From contig NZ_CP013381.1 of the NCBI RefSeq assembly GCF_001513745.1, positions 186,001-250,000 of the forward strand: 64,000 nucleotides of DNA, given 5' to 3'. This DNA comes from Burkholderia humptydooensis. Lineage in GTDB: Bacteria; Pseudomonadota; Gammaproteobacteria; Burkholderiales; Burkholderiaceae. Under the pieces are notes generated by a model. The model was given only the letters and a program-made list of their open reading frames with translations, made no database searches and was not told the DNA's origin. Numbering within the stretch: position 1 is the stretch's first letter; every line of letters begins with the position of its first letter. A program made the translations under genes and the position numbers. Positions 1 to 8,883 of this stretch are shown here, piece after piece.

Positions 1-2
1 CG

Positions 3-299
3 CCGGGCGCACGTTCGGACCTGTTCTTCGTCGGTGCGTCGTATGCGTTCACGCCGCTGTTCACGGTCGACGGCCAGGGCTACCGGATCGTCAACACCGC
101 GCACGATACGCGCGCGACGATGGCGACGCTGCGTGCCACCTACGCGCTGTCGAAGCGCACCTCGGTCTACGCGCAGACCTCGTATCTGTGGAACAGCGCG
201 CACGCGCGCTACGCGGTCAGCGGCGGCGGCCCCGGCACGACGCCCGGCGCCGGGATGAACCAGCTCGGCGCGATGGTCGGCGTCAAGCATCTGTTCTGA
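3..299 (+). CDS. Outer-membrane porin, C-terminal fragment (5' end outside window)
   Basis: About 98 codons are open from the window edge to a TGA. The translation alternates polar and hydrophobic residues as in beta-strands (for example LFFVGASYAF, ATLRATYALS, SVYAQTSYLW) and ends in GVKHLF. A terminal Phe after a short amphipathic strand is the outer-membrane sorting signal of trimeric porins, and this ending is common in Burkholderia general porins (OmpC/Gram-negative porin family). The protein would form a diffusion channel in the outer membrane. Only the last strands are visible, so the subtype and substrate cannot be told. Confidence 0.8.
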   Translation, partial: PGARSDLFFVGASYAFTPLFTVDGQGYRIVNTAHDTRATMATLRATYALSKRTSVYAQTSYLWNSAHARYAVSGGGPGTTPGAGMNQLGAMVGVKHLF

Positions 300-327
300 G
301 CCGCGTTCCCGACGAAACGGAGACACC

Positions 328-2046
328 ATGAACAAATCCGTACTCCTTTGCGTTGCGCCGCTGTCCGCCGCGATCCTCGCCGGCTGCGGCGGCGACGATT
401 CGATCTCGCCGGCTTCTCCGCATTTGAGCGCCGCGACGCCGGCCGCGATGACGCAGACCTGCGACGCGCTCGCCGCGCGGCTCGCGTATGCGAACACGTC
501 GTTCACGTCGGTGACGACCGCCGCCGCGGGCGCGCTGACGGTGGCCGGCAAGCCGATCGCCGAACACTGCGTGATCGCCGGGAAGATGAACGAGCGCGTG
601 AGCCCCGTGGACGGCAAGACCTACGCGATTGGCTTCGAGATGCGCCTGCCGAAGGCGTGGAACGGCCGCTTCTTCTACCAGGCGAACGGCGGGCTCGACG
701 GCAACGTCGTGACCGCGACCGGCGAGATTGGCGGCGGCGGGCCGCTGAACGATGCGCTGAACATGGGGTTCGCCGTGATCAGCTCGGATTCCGGGCACAG
801 CGCCGCGCAGAATCCGCTGTTCGGCCTAGACTCGCAGGCGCGCATTGACTACGGCTACGGCGCCGTCGACGCACTGACGCCGATGGCCAAGCAGGTGATC
901 CGGCTCGCGTACGGCAAGGCCCCCGATCGCAGCTATTTCGGCGGTTGTTCGAACGGCGGGCGTCACGCGATGGTGACGGCCGTGCGCAACGCGGGCGACT
1001 ACGACGGCATCATCGCGGGCGATCCGGGCTTTCACCTGCCGAAAGCGGCGATCGGCGAGATGTACGGTGCACAGCAGTTCGCGAAGATCGCGTCGGCGAC
1101 CGGATCGAACGGGCTGCCGGACATCCGCAGCGGCTTCACTGACGCCGAGCGCCAGTTCGTCGGCGCGAAGATCGTGGAGAAATGCGATGCGCTCGACGGT
1201 GTGGCCGACGGGATGGTGCAGGATGTTGCCGCGTGCCAGGCGCACTTCAGCGTAGATGTGGACATTCCGACCTGCGCAAACGGCGCGCGCACCGGCGCGT
1301 GCCTGACGGGCGCGCAGAAGACTGCGCTCGCCAACGTGTTCGCGGGGGCGCGCAACAGCGCGGGCGCGGCGCTGTACGCGAGCTTTCCGTACGACCCGGG
1401 CGTTGCCGGCAGCGGCTGGGCCGCGTGGAAGCAGTCGAATTCGGTCACGCTCGACCCGGCCGCGATGGCGTTCACGTTCGTGACGCCGCCGAAGCCCGCG
1501 GCGACGCTCGCGAACCTGCCGGGCTTCGCGCTCGGCTTCGACATGGATAACGACGCGCCGGCGATTTTCGCGACGAGCGGTGTGTATGCGGAATCCGCGT
1601 GGTCGTTCATGACGCCGCCCGACGAGACGAACCTGTCGGCGCTGAAGGCGCGCGGTGTGAAGCTGCTTGTCTATCACGGCACCGGCGATCCGGTGTTTTC
1701 GTTCAACGATACGCGCGACTGGTATGCGCGGCTCGCTCAGGCGAACGGCGGGGATGCGTCGGATTTCGCGCGGTTCTATCCGGTGCCGGGGATGAATCAT
1801 TGTTCGGGCGGGCCGGCGGCGGATCAGTTCGATATGTTGACGCCGCTGGTTGCGTGGGTCGAGCAGGGGCAGCCGCCGGAGGCGGTCGTGGCGACCGCGC
1901 GCGATGCGGGGAATGCGGTGCCGAATGCGGAAGTGCCGACGGCATGGGGAGCGGGGCGGACGCGGCCGCTGTGTCCTTATCCGAAAGTGGCGCGGTATAG
2001 CGGGGCGGGGGATGTGAATTCGGCGGGGAGTTTCAGTTGCCGGTGA
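328..2046 (+). CDS. Tannase/feruloyl esterase family lipoprotein
   Basis: A 572-residue secreted alpha/beta hydrolase. The N-terminus is a lipoprotein signal with lipobox LAGC (Cys20), so it is probably anchored to a membrane facing the periplasm or exterior. The nucleophile motif GGCSNGG places Cys207-Ser208. Asp454 lies in HGTGDPVF and His491-Cys492 in MNHCSGG. This is the CS-D-HC arrangement of the tannase/feruloyl esterase family, in which the two Cys form a disulfide next to the catalytic Ser and His. It would hydrolyse ester bonds of gallate- or hydroxycinnamate-type plant compounds; the exact ester is not predictable. A GGAGA ribosome site precedes the ATG. The gene stands alone behind the porin, and an IS256-type element begins within about 20 bp of its stop. 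Confidence 0.85.
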   Translation: MNKSVLLCVAPLSAAILAGCGGDDSISPASPHLSAATPAAMTQTCDALAARLAYANTSFTSVTTAAAGALTVAGKPIAEHCVIAGKMNERVSPVDGKTYAIGFEMRLPKAWNGRFFYQANGGLDGNVVTATGEIGGGGPLNDALNMGFAVISSDSGHSAAQNPLFGLDSQARIDYGYGAVDALTPMAKQVIRLAYGKAPDRSYFGGCSNGGRHAMVTAVRNAGDYDGIIAGDPGFHLPKAAIGEMYGAQQFAKIASATGSNGLPDIRSGFTDAERQFVGAKIVEKCDALDGVADGMVQDVAACQAHFSVDVDIPTCANGARTGACLTGAQKTALANVFAGARNSAGAALYASFPYDPGVAGSGWAAWKQSNSVTLDPAAMAFTFVTPPKPAATLANLPGFALGFDMDNDAPAIFATSGVYAESAWSFMTPPDETNLSALKARGVKLLVYHGTGDPVFSFNDTRDWYARLAQANGGDASDFARFYPVPGMNHCSGGPAADQFDMLTPLVAWVEQGQPPEAVVATARDAGNAVPNAEVPTAWGAGRTRPLCPYPKVARYSGAGDVNSAGSFSCR

Positions 2047-2063
2047 GGTTGCCGCGCGTGGAG

Positions 2064-3422
2064 CCTGTCAGATTTAGTGTGCCGAGGTCATGAGACGATA
2101 AGGGAAATAACGTTCTATGACCGAAGCAACCGTGACCAAGAAGAGCAAGAACCCGAAGGCGCCGAAGCTGTTTCCCGATGAACTGATCGATCAACTCCTT
2201 GCGCAGGTGCAGAGCAAGGACGCCGAGTCGATCCTGGGCGAATCGGGGCTGGCCGGCCAGCTCAAGAAGCAACTGGCCGAGCGTATGCTTGCGGCCGAGT
2301 TGAGCCACCATCTGGAAGCCGAGACTGAGCAGGGCAAGGCCGGCAACCACCGCAACGGCACCAGTCCCAAGACGGTCCTGACGCCCAACGGCGAGCTGAA
2401 GCTGGATATTCCGCGCGATCGGCAGGCGACGTTCGAGCCGCAATTGGTCGGCAAGTATCAACGCCGCCTGCCCGGCTTCGACGACCACGTCATCAGCATG
2501 TATGCGCGCGGCATGAGCGTGCGCGAGATTCAGGGCCACCTGCTGGAACTGTACGGGCTGCAGGTGTCGCCCGATCTGATTTCGACGGTCACCGACGAGG
2601 TGCTGGCCGACGTCGAGCAGTGGCAGCAACGCCCGCTCGAGGCCATGTATCCGATCGTGTACTTTGACGCGCTGCGGCTGAAGATCCGCGACGAAGGCAT
2701 GGTCAAGAACAAGGCGGTCTATCTGGCATTGGGCATCCGCGCCGACGGCCGCAAGGAAGTGCTGGGTTTGTGGATCGAGCAAACCGAAGGCGCCAAGTTC
2801 TGGCTGAAGGTCTTCAACGAGTTGAAGAACCGCGGCTTGCACGACATCCTGATCGCGGTGGTCGATGGATTGCGCGGCTTCCCCGAAGCGATCGAGGCAG
2901 TCTATCCGGCCGCCCAAATCCAGACCTGCATTGTGCATCTCATCCGCAATTCGCTGAATCTGGCGAGTTGGAAGGACCGCAAGCCGCTGGCTGCCGCGAT
3001 CAAGCCGATCTATCAGGCCACCACGGCCGAGGCGGCGGCCGCGGCGCTCGACGCCTTTGCGCAGAGCGAGTGGGGGCGCAAATTCCCTACCGTCGCGGCC
3101 ATGTGGCAGCGCCAGTGGGAACAGGTGATCCCGTTCTTCGCCTATCCGCCCGAGGTGCGTCGAATCGTATATACGACCAACGCCATTGAGAGCATGCACA
3201 TGCAGTTGCGCAAGATCGTCAAGAGCCGCGGCCACTTCCCGAGCGACGAAGCCGCCAGCAAGCTGCTGTACCTGGCCTTGCGCAACATCGAAAAGGATTG
3301 GAAGATGCCGCCTATCACTTGGCGGCAAGCAGTCAATCAGTTCGCCATTCTGTTCGGCGAGCGATTCACCTCCGCCATCAGCTGAGATTCTTAACCGGCC
3401 TCAGCACACGAAATTCCTGACA
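2064..3422 (+). mobile_element. IS256-family insertion sequence
   Basis: The transposase gene is bracketed by imperfect inverted repeats. The left end (about 2064-2089) reads TGTCAGATTTAGTGTGCCGAGG; the right end, read inward from about 3422, has TGTCAGGAATTTCGTGTGCTGAGG, a match apart from one or two single-base indels and three substitutions. IS256 elements usually make 8-9 bp target duplications. I compared the flanks in several registers and found no matching pair, so the two sides may not have been adjacent originally. The exact tips are uncertain by a few bases. Confidence 0.75.
2117..3385 (+). CDS. IS256-family (Mutator-type) transposase
   Basis: A 422-residue transposase, the normal length for IS256. 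The family hallmarks are visible: the N-terminal block AERMLAAELSHHLEAE followed by NHRNG, a DDE catalytic set with Asp in IVYFDALRLKI, Asp in IAVVDGLRGFPEAI and Glu in TTNAIESMHMQLRK, and the conserved QTCIVHLIRNS helix between them. The frame is intact, so the enzyme is probably active. It catalyses cut-and-paste or copy-out movement of its own element and has no role with the neighbouring tannase or GntR genes. Confidence 0.95.
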   Translation: MTEATVTKKSKNPKAPKLFPDELIDQLLAQVQSKDAESILGESGLAGQLKKQLAERMLAAELSHHLEAETEQGKAGNHRNGTSPKTVLTPNGELKLDIPRDRQATFEPQLVGKYQRRLPGFDDHVISMYARGMSVREIQGHLLELYGLQVSPDLISTVTDEVLADVEQWQQRPLEAMYPIVYFDALRLKIRDEGMVKNKAVYLALGIRADGRKEVLGLWIEQTEGAKFWLKVFNELKNRGLHDILIAVVDGLRGFPEAIEAVYPAAQIQTCIVHLIRNSLNLASWKDRKPLAAAIKPIYQATTAEAAAAALDAFAQSEWGRKFPTVAAMWQRQWEQVIPFFAYPPEVRRIVYTTNAIESMHMQLRKIVKSRGHFPSDEAASKLLYLALRNIEKDWKMPPITWRQAVNQFAILFGERFTSAIS

Positions 3423-3824
3423 CCTCCGAAGTAATGGGTTCATGTCCGGCCTCCTTCGCTGTCCACGAACAATCTTAAGAAAAACAGGCACGCTCCGCTA
3501 GCCGCGATGAACGTCGCGTCGACGCTCTTTAGTTATAGGGGCCGCACGGCCCTGCCTAGGTCCCTCGACGGAACTTGGCAACAAGCAGCGCCACCGATGG
3601 GCGTTTTAACGACCAGCATCGTCGACACTGCTTGTGCTATAAGAGGGGCGGCCGGGAGTCGAAAGATGCGCGGCATCGTGCTTGACACGGAATTCGGCTG
3701 GACCCAACTCAGGAACAATACGCGGCTCGCATCCCCAATGGATCTTCTGTTCCGCAGCTTGCAAGCCCACCACACTCGTCCAACGTATACAATAAATATA
3801 CTGAAAAATCCATCCGCGAGACAT
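3423..3824. other. Intergenic region between the IS256 element and the GntR gene
   Basis: An open frame continues upstream of the GntR start to about 3507, but its translation shows no regulator-like sequence and the first convincing start is the ATG at 3825. The only clear signal is the GTATAC-type palindrome at 3785-3801 just before that start. The rest shows no recognised gene; with no target duplication on the IS, part of it may be recombined DNA. Confidence 0.5.
3785..3801. promoter_or_regulatory. Putative GntR operator (autoregulatory)
   Basis: The sequence GTATACAATAAATATAC is an inverted repeat with 6-bp arms and a 5-bp spacer, 24 bp upstream of the GntR start codon. The same arms and spacing occur at 8806-8822 in the divergent promoter region of the catabolic genes. 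FadR/FCD-type GntR proteins bind such short palindromes, so this is probably the autoregulatory site of the adjacent gene. Confidence 0.6.
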
Positions 3825-4481
3825 ATGACAGCGCCCGCACCGTTCCATTCCGAAAAACTTGGCGAACTCGCCTACCAGACGTTGCGCCGCATGATCCTCG
3901 ACAAAGCGCTCAGAAGCGGCGGCCCGGTCGTCGAAGGACGCCTCGCCGAGGAACTGAACATCTCGCGCACGCCGATGCGTGAAGCGCTCCTCCGCCTTGA
4001 AGGCGAAGGCCTGCTGGTTCGCTCTGGTGCGCGTTCATACTCGGTACGCCTCGTCAGCGCGCAGGAATACTTTCAGGCAATGAAGGTGCGAGAACTCCTA
4101 GAGTCCGAGGCAGTCGCACTCGCCATCGGCAAGATCGACAAAAAGCAGATTCACCAGCTTGTCAAGAAAATCAAGTCTCTCAGCAGCGGCCAGCAGGAAC
4201 AGGCACATTGGGAAGTCGACGACCAGGTGCATACGCTGATGGCCCGCGCGAGCGGCAACGATGTACTGGCGCGAACGATCGAACTCGTTCGAACCAACAG
4301 TCGGCTATTCGAATTGGTTACGCCCTTTAATCGCATCGAGGACGATCGCGCCGAACACCTCGCGATTCTCGAAGCCTATCTGGCGGACGACGCACAGGCA
4401 GCGCGCGCCGCCGTGCGTACCCATCTTCAGAATCTCCGCCGCTACGTGCTCGAGCGTCTGGCCGAAGGTACCTATGGCTGA
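3825..4481 (+). CDS. GntR-family transcriptional regulator, FadR/FCD subfamily
   Basis: A 218-residue regulator. Residues about 10-75 are a GntR winged helix-turn-helix (AYQTLRRMIL, then RLAEELNISRTPMREALLRLEGEGLL). Residues about 90-215 are an all-helical FCD ligand domain with the usual metal/ligand residues (VDDQVHTLMARASGN, DRAEHLAILEAYLADD, AAVRTHL). The ATG at 3825 gives the normal family length and follows the operator-like palindrome at 3785-3801; the frame is open further upstream but shows nothing family-like. Its stop overlaps the convergent M20 hydrolase stop by 10 bp. It probably represses the importer and oxidase operons at 8806-8822 and is relieved by a pathway acid or amino acid; this role is inferred from the shared operator. 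Confidence 0.85.
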   Translation: MTAPAPFHSEKLGELAYQTLRRMILDKALRSGGPVVEGRLAEELNISRTPMREALLRLEGEGLLVRSGARSYSVRLVSAQEYFQAMKVRELLESEAVALAIGKIDKKQIHQLVKKIKSLSSGQQEQAHWEVDDQVHTLMARASGNDVLARTIELVRTNSRLFELVTPFNRIEDDRAEHLAILEAYLADDAQAARAAVRTHLQNLRRYVLERLAEGTYG

Positions 4482-5731
4482 TTCAACTCGTGCGTCGGAC
4501 TCCCGAGTAAGTCCTGCAGCGCCAACGCGACCGTTTTCGTCGCGATGCGCAGGTCCTCGATTGCCACGCGCTCGTCGGCGCGGTGGCCGTTCGCCTCGAG
4601 CAGCGTACGCGGGCCCGCCCCGTAAATGACCGTCGGAACACCTGCTTCGCAATACAGGCGTGCATCCGTATAGAGCGGCACGCCTTCCGTCGGGATATCC
4701 TGACCGAACACCTCCTTGGCCGCCCGCTGGAGTGCAGCAGACAAGCGCTCTGCGCCATCGATGGCGCGCAGCGGCGACGTCACCAGAACTTCGCGAATCT
4801 CCACGCCAATGCCGGGCCAACCGGTGACTGCCGTGCCGATCAGTGTCTTCAGGTCGCTCACCACGTCGTGAGGCGATTCCTCCGGGATGACGCGCCGATC
4901 GAGCCGGAACGTTACGTTGTCCGGCACCACGTTCGTATTGATACCCCCTTCGATCAGGCCGACGACGAGCGTCGGATGCAAGATGCCCGGCGTCGTCGAG
5001 CGGATCTCGCGCAGCGTGTCCCGGTGAGCGTAGAGCACACCGAGCACAGCCGTGGCCGCCTCGAGCGCGTCATGCCCCGTATCGGGCCGTGCGGCGTGCG
5101 CCGACTTGCCGCGCACCGTCACCTCCAGATGCACCGCACCGTTATGTGCGGTCGTGATCGAATACGAGAAGCCCGCACAGATCGCATAGTCGGGCTTCAC
5201 GATGCCCTGCTTCAAGAGCCATGCGGGACCGACGATGCCGCCGGTCTCCTCGTCGTATGTAAAATGAAGTTCGATTGTACCGGCCAGCGGCACGCCGCTA
5301 TCGATCAGCGCCTTGAGCGCGAACGCATAGGTCGCGAAATCGGATTTCGATACGGCGGCGCCGCGGCCGATCATCCAGCCGTCCCGGATTTCGGCACCGT
5401 ACGGATCCGCAGTCCATCCATCGCCCGGTGGAACGACATCGCCATGCGCGTTCAGCGCCACAACCGGGCCGTCGCCGAAACGATGGCGAATGACGAGATT
5501 GGTCGCGCTGACCATACCGGCCGCCATTACCTCAGGCGCGGGCACCGAATGCCGCTCGACGGTGAAGCCCAGTGTCTCCAACCAGTCGGTTGCCATGTCC
5601 GCATGTGCGGCGCAGTCGCCGGGCGGGTTGTCTGACGGCTTACGCACAAGTGCGGCGAGAAAATCGACCTGTGTTGCGAAATTTCGATCGATCGTGTCGA
5701 GCAGCGCCGCTGAAAGCAACTTTGCATCCAT
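4472..5731 (-). CDS. M20-family metallohydrolase (ArgE/DapE/ACY1-like deacylase)
   Basis: A 419-residue zinc-dependent amidohydrolase. Metal and catalytic residues are visible: His96 and Asp98 in NAHGDVV, a central Asp131, and the Glu161-Glu162 pair in YDEETGG. A dimerisation lid follows (GKSAHAARPDTGHDALEAA). Members remove acyl, carbamoyl or succinyl groups from amino acids, and the substrate cannot be read from sequence. The ATG at 5731 was chosen because the frame beyond it is not family-like. It lies 85 bp behind the ABC ATPase gene and is probably the last gene of the importer operon, suggesting that an imported N-substituted amino acid or peptide is hydrolysed in the cytoplasm. The stop overlaps that of the GntR gene. 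Confidence 0.85.
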   Translation of the reverse strand: MDAKLLSAALLDTIDRNFATQVDFLAALVRKPSDNPPGDCAAHADMATDWLETLGFTVERHSVPAPEVMAAGMVSATNLVIRHRFGDGPVVALNAHGDVVPPGDGWTADPYGAEIRDGWMIGRGAAVSKSDFATYAFALKALIDSGVPLAGTIELHFTYDEETGGIVGPAWLLKQGIVKPDYAICAGFSYSITTAHNGAVHLEVTVRGKSAHAARPDTGHDALEAATAVLGVLYAHRDTLREIRSTTPGILHPTLVVGLIEGGINTNVVPDNVTFRLDRRVIPEESPHDVVSDLKTLIGTAVTGWPGIGVEIREVLVTSPLRAIDGAERLSAALQRAAKEVFGQDIPTEGVPLYTDARLYCEAGVPTVIYGAGPRTLLEANGHRADERVAIEDLRIATKTVALALQDLLGSPTHELNQP

Positions 5732-5816
5732 TTGGGATTCCTTGAATGGCAGTGAGCTACCGCGCCGCTGCACCAACGGTGCACGACGCGAACATGATTT
5801 CCGGTGCCGAACCGGC

Positions 5817-6551
5817 TCAATGGCGCAGAATCTTTCCCACGAACTCTCGCGTCCGTGATTCTTGCGGGGCATCGAAAATTGCTTGCGGCGATCCGGACTC
5901 AACGACCTGTCCGCCAGCCATGAACACGACTTTCGACGATACCTGCCGAACAAAGCTCATCTCGTGCGACACGATCACCATCGTAATGCCGTCCCGCGCC
6001 AGCTCGAGAATCGTATCGAGCACCTCGTTGACGAGTTCGGGGTCGAGTGCGGCAGTCACCTCGTCGAGTAGCAGCAGCTTGGGTTTCAGCGCCAGCGCAC
6101 GGGCGATCGCGACGCGCTGCTGCTGACCGCCGGATAACTCGTCCGGATACGCATGCAGTCGGTGAGCCAGACCGACACGCGTAAGCAGCGCCGTAGCCTC
6201 CCGTTCCACCTGCTCGCTCGGCCTGCCGCGAATCTTCGTCGGCGTGATCATCACGTTCTCGAGCGCGGTCATGTTCTGAAACAGGTTGTATTGCTGGAAC
6301 ACGATTGCGACATCTGTACGCAACGCACGCACGCGCTCGCGGCTGGTGTAATCGATCTCGCGACCATCGAGCAGCACGCTGCCCTGCGCAAGCGGCAGTA
6401 ACCCGAGCAGCACGCGCAACAATGTGCTCTTGCCCGATCCGGACGGACCGATCAGGCTGACGACCTCGCCTTTCTCGATAGAAAGGTTGATGCTTTCGAG
6501 GACGGTATGCGGGCCATACGACGCTTTCAGATCAACGATTTCGAGTTGCGG
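5817..6551 (-). CDS. Polar amino acid ABC transporter, ATP-binding subunit
   Basis: An HisP/GlnQ-type ATPase of about 244 residues. Walker A is GPSGSGKST, the Q-loop VFQQYNLF, the signature LSGGQQQR, Walker B LLLLDEVTAALDP and the switch His lies in IVSHEMSFV. Walker B has Val where most members have Pro (DEPT). No ATG is available. The TTG at 6551 follows GGAGAAGAG at good spacing; another TTG at 6578 would add nine residues. Both overlap the upstream permease gene, indicating translational coupling. It powers the two permeases encoded at 6532-7898. Confidence 0.88.
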   Translation of the reverse strand, partial: PQLEIVDLKASYGPHTVLESINLSIEKGEVVSLIGPSGSGKSTLLRVLLGLLPLAQGSVLLDGREIDYTSRERVRALRTDVAIVFQQYNLFQNMTALENVMITPTKIRGRPSEQVEREATALLTRVGLAHRLHAYPDELSGGQQQRVAIARALALKPKLLLLDEVTAALDPELVNEVLDTILELARDGITMVIVSHEMSFVRQVSSKVVFMAGGQVVESGSPQAIFDAPQESRTREFVGKILRH

Positions 6552-7224
6552 CAAGGCTCTTCTCCAGATGCTTTCCAAAACGCGACAGCGGGTAAGACAT
6601 GACGAAATACAGCAGCAGAATCGCGCCGTAGACGAGGCCGGCGGAAAATCCCTTGTCGTTGAGCACCTTTCCGGCGGACGTCAGCTCCATCACGCCGATC
6701 TGCGAGGCCAGCGCGGTATCCTTGATGAACATGACGAAAAAACCGAACGTCGGCGGCACGATCACCCGCCAAGCCTGTGGCACAACCACATACCGCAGCA
6801 TTTTCAAGTAACCGAAATTCAATGTGACGGCCGCCTCGCGCTGATTGGGATGAACGGATTCGAGCCCGCTTCGAACGATTTCGCCCAGATATGCCGACGC
6901 AATCAGGCTTACGCTGACGAGCGCGACCGCAAATGTCGACAGCTTTGCGCCGCTTGACTGGCTCGCAAAGAACACAAGCATCAATTTGACGAGGAACGGT
7001 ATACGCCGAAACACGACGCAATACGCGAATAGCAGCGCCCGAACCGGCGCCAGTGCGCGGGTACGCGTCACCCGGACCACGGCGACGGCGAACCCGATGG
7101 CAAAGCCTGCGGCACACCCGACGGCGGAGAGCACGAGGGTCGCAACGAAACCTTGTACCAGCAGCGCGGCGTTGTAGTAGGAGAACAGATGGCGCAGTTC
7201 CGACGCGGCAGTATCGACCATCAA
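6532..7224 (-). CDS. Polar amino acid ABC transporter permease (second)
   Basis: A 230-residue inner-membrane permease of the HisM/GlnP type. Hydrophobic segments occur near residues 20-50, 60-85, 90-115 and 190-215. The ATPase-docking EAA loop is SAYLGEIVRSGLESVHPNQREAA followed by LRYVVVPQAW. Its start overlaps the stop of the preceding permease by 4 bp (ATGA), and its 3' end overlaps the ATPase gene. It would form a heterodimer with the neighbouring permease. Confidence 0.88.
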   Translation of the reverse strand: MMVDTAASELRHLFSYYNAALLVQGFVATLVLSAVGCAAGFAIGFAVAVVRVTRTRALAPVRALLFAYCVVFRRIPFLVKLMLVFFASQSSGAKLSTFAVALVSVSLIASAYLGEIVRSGLESVHPNQREAAVTLNFGYLKMLRYVVVPQAWRVIVPPTFGFFVMFIKDTALASQIGVMELTSAGKVLNDKGFSAGLVYGAILLLYFVMSYPLSRFGKHLEKSLAATRNR

Positions 7225-7898
7225 AACACCTTTATCTTCGCTCGGCAGGCATATCGCCCAAATGCCGCGAGCGCGAACGTCGCAATCAACGTGATCGCGA
7301 TGTACATCACCGCCGCCACACTAAACGCCTCGATGGACAGATACGTCTGCGAACTGAGATTGAACGTCCGCCCGGTCAGTTCCTCGACACCGAACACCGA
7401 TGCCATCGAGGTACCGAGCGTCATCATGATGAACTGGTTCGACAACGGCGGAAACATGACTTTCAACACATGCGGAAAGATGACGTAACGCACAATCTGC
7501 GAGGTCGAAAACCCGAGCACCTCTGCCGCCTCTATCTCTGCTCGACGCACCGACGCGAAACCGGCGCGCTGGATTTCGCACAGGTAGGCGCCTGCGTTGA
7601 AGGTCGCGCCGATCAGTACCGCCGAAAACGGGCTCAGCGTCACGCCGACTTCCGGCAGCGCGAAGAACAGGAAGAATATCTGGACGAGCTGTGGCGTGTT
7701 GGTCGCGAACATGACGTAGGCGGCGACAACTCGCCGTAGCGATGCCGGCCCGTAATGCACAATGGACGCGCACACGACGCCAATCAGCATGCCGAACACG
7801 AACGCGAGCATGGCGATCTGCAGGCTCAACCATGCACCTGCGAGCAGATACGGCCACTGTTCGAGGATCGGGGCGAACTGAAGTGTCATCGTCGTCAC
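7221..7898 (-). CDS. Polar amino acid ABC transporter permease (first)
   Basis: A 225-residue permease of the HisQ/GlnP type with about five membrane segments. The EAA loop reads GAYLCEIQRAGFASVRRAEIEAA, then VRYVIFPHVLKVMFPP. It overlaps the binding-protein gene upstream and the second permease downstream by 4 bp each. The pair with 6532-7224 matches the usual two-permease polar amino acid importer. Confidence 0.88.
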   Translation of the reverse strand: MTTMTLQFAPILEQWPYLLAGAWLSLQIAMLAFVFGMLIGVVCASIVHYGPASLRRVVAAYVMFATNTPQLVQIFFLFFALPEVGVTLSPFSAVLIGATFNAGAYLCEIQRAGFASVRRAEIEAAEVLGFSTSQIVRYVIFPHVLKVMFPPLSNQFIMMTLGTSMASVFGVEELTGRTFNLSSQTYLSIEAFSVAAVMYIAITLIATFALAAFGRYACRAKIKVF

Positions 7899-8719
7899 TT
7901 TTCGGCGGTCATAGGCGCCGTAGTCGGATCGTGCAGCATCGGGCCGCCAAACCAGCGCTTCCAGCTGGCCGCAACGAAGCCTGTTTTATGTAGTGTGGCG
8001 ATTTCCTTGTTCAAACGTTCGGTCAGCGCGGTATTGCCCTTTCGGATACCGATGCAATCGTAGTCGACCTCGATCGGTGAATCGACGACTCGCCATTTCG
8101 TCGGATAGTTCTTCGTATAGCTCAGCATGAAATCGAGCACGTCGATCAGCGCATCGGCACGCCCCTGCGCAATCGCGCGCACCGCGTCCGGGTAGTTGTC
8201 GAGCAGCAGTAATTGCGCCTTGGGCAACTGCTCCTGGATCAGCTTCACCGGCGTCGTGCCGCGAACCTGCACCAGCCTGACCGAGGGATCGTTCAGTTGC
8301 GTGTAGTCCTTGAACGTGGTGGCCTGCGTCGTCAGGACGCCCAGCACTTCGGTATTCACCGGATCGGTGAAATCGATCACCTTCAAACGGTCCGGGTTGC
8401 GGGTCATGCCGCCCATCACCGCATCGATCTTGTCGGCCATCAGGAACGGCACGCGATCGGCCGATCCGACGGGAACGATCTCGAGCTTCACACTGAGCGC
8501 ATCGGCCAGCTTGCGGGCAACGCTGACATCGAAGCCGTCGATCGTATTCTTCGCGTCGTACAAACCGAGCGGCGGCAAATTCGGATTGATACCGAACACG
8601 ATCTTCTTTGATTCGAGGATTTCTTGCAGTGAACGCGCGTGGGCCGGGGACGCGCCGATCAGCGCGACAGCGGCGAGGCCGGCGGCAAGAAGACGGCTCA
8701 GGATGATCGGAGGCTGCAT
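7895..8719 (-). CDS. Periplasmic amino acid-binding protein (SBP family 3)
   Basis: A 274-residue precursor. The first 28 residues are a Sec signal peptide ending near SPAHA. The mature part follows the family-3 pattern: KIVFGINPNLPPLGLYD, then GFDVSVARKLADAL, and a second lobe with VRGTTPVKLIQEQLP. The ATG follows AGGAG. This is the first gene of a five-gene run (binding protein, two permeases, ATPase, M20 hydrolase) with 4-bp overlaps, reading away from the divergent operator at 8806-8822. The ligand is a small polar amino acid or derivative; with a hydantoinase and amine oxidase across the promoter, a modified amino acid is plausible but unproven. Confidence 0.87.
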   Translation of the reverse strand: MQPPIILSRLLAAGLAAVALIGASPAHARSLQEILESKKIVFGINPNLPPLGLYDAKNTIDGFDVSVARKLADALSVKLEIVPVGSADRVPFLMADKIDAVMGGMTRNPDRLKVIDFTDPVNTEVLGVLTTQATTFKDYTQLNDPSVRLVQVRGTTPVKLIQEQLPKAQLLLLDNYPDAVRAIAQGRADALIDVLDFMLSYTKNYPTKWRVVDSPIEVDYDCIGIRKGNTALTERLNKEIATLHKTGFVAASWKRWFGGPMLHDPTTAPMTAEK

Positions 8720-8805
8720 GGAAAGCTCCTAACGATACGGGTCGGGTTGCAAAGATTCGGGCTGAAAACGCTCGCCTCGAAGCACGATTTTTTTGGCCAT
8801 TTTGC

Positions 8806-8822
8806 GTATACGAATCGTATAC
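8806..8822. promoter_or_regulatory. Putative GntR operator between divergent catabolic operons
   Basis: GTATACGAATCGTATAC is a palindrome, perfect except for the central A/T base, lying between the importer operon (start 8719, reading left) and the oxidase operon (start 8884, reading right). Its arms and 5-bp spacer match the site upstream of the GntR gene at 3785-3801. It probably lets one regulator control both operons. Confidence 0.7.
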
Positions 8823-8883
8823 GTTAGTATCAAATCATCGCCCAAAATTGTTGTCAAGCAACGCTGTGCAACCGGAGAACGTC

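Noticed and set aside
3507..3824. N-terminal extension of the GntR regulator to an ATG at 3507
   Set aside because: The extra 106 residues have no GntR character, and the operator-like palindrome lies inside this stretch, just before the better start at 3825.
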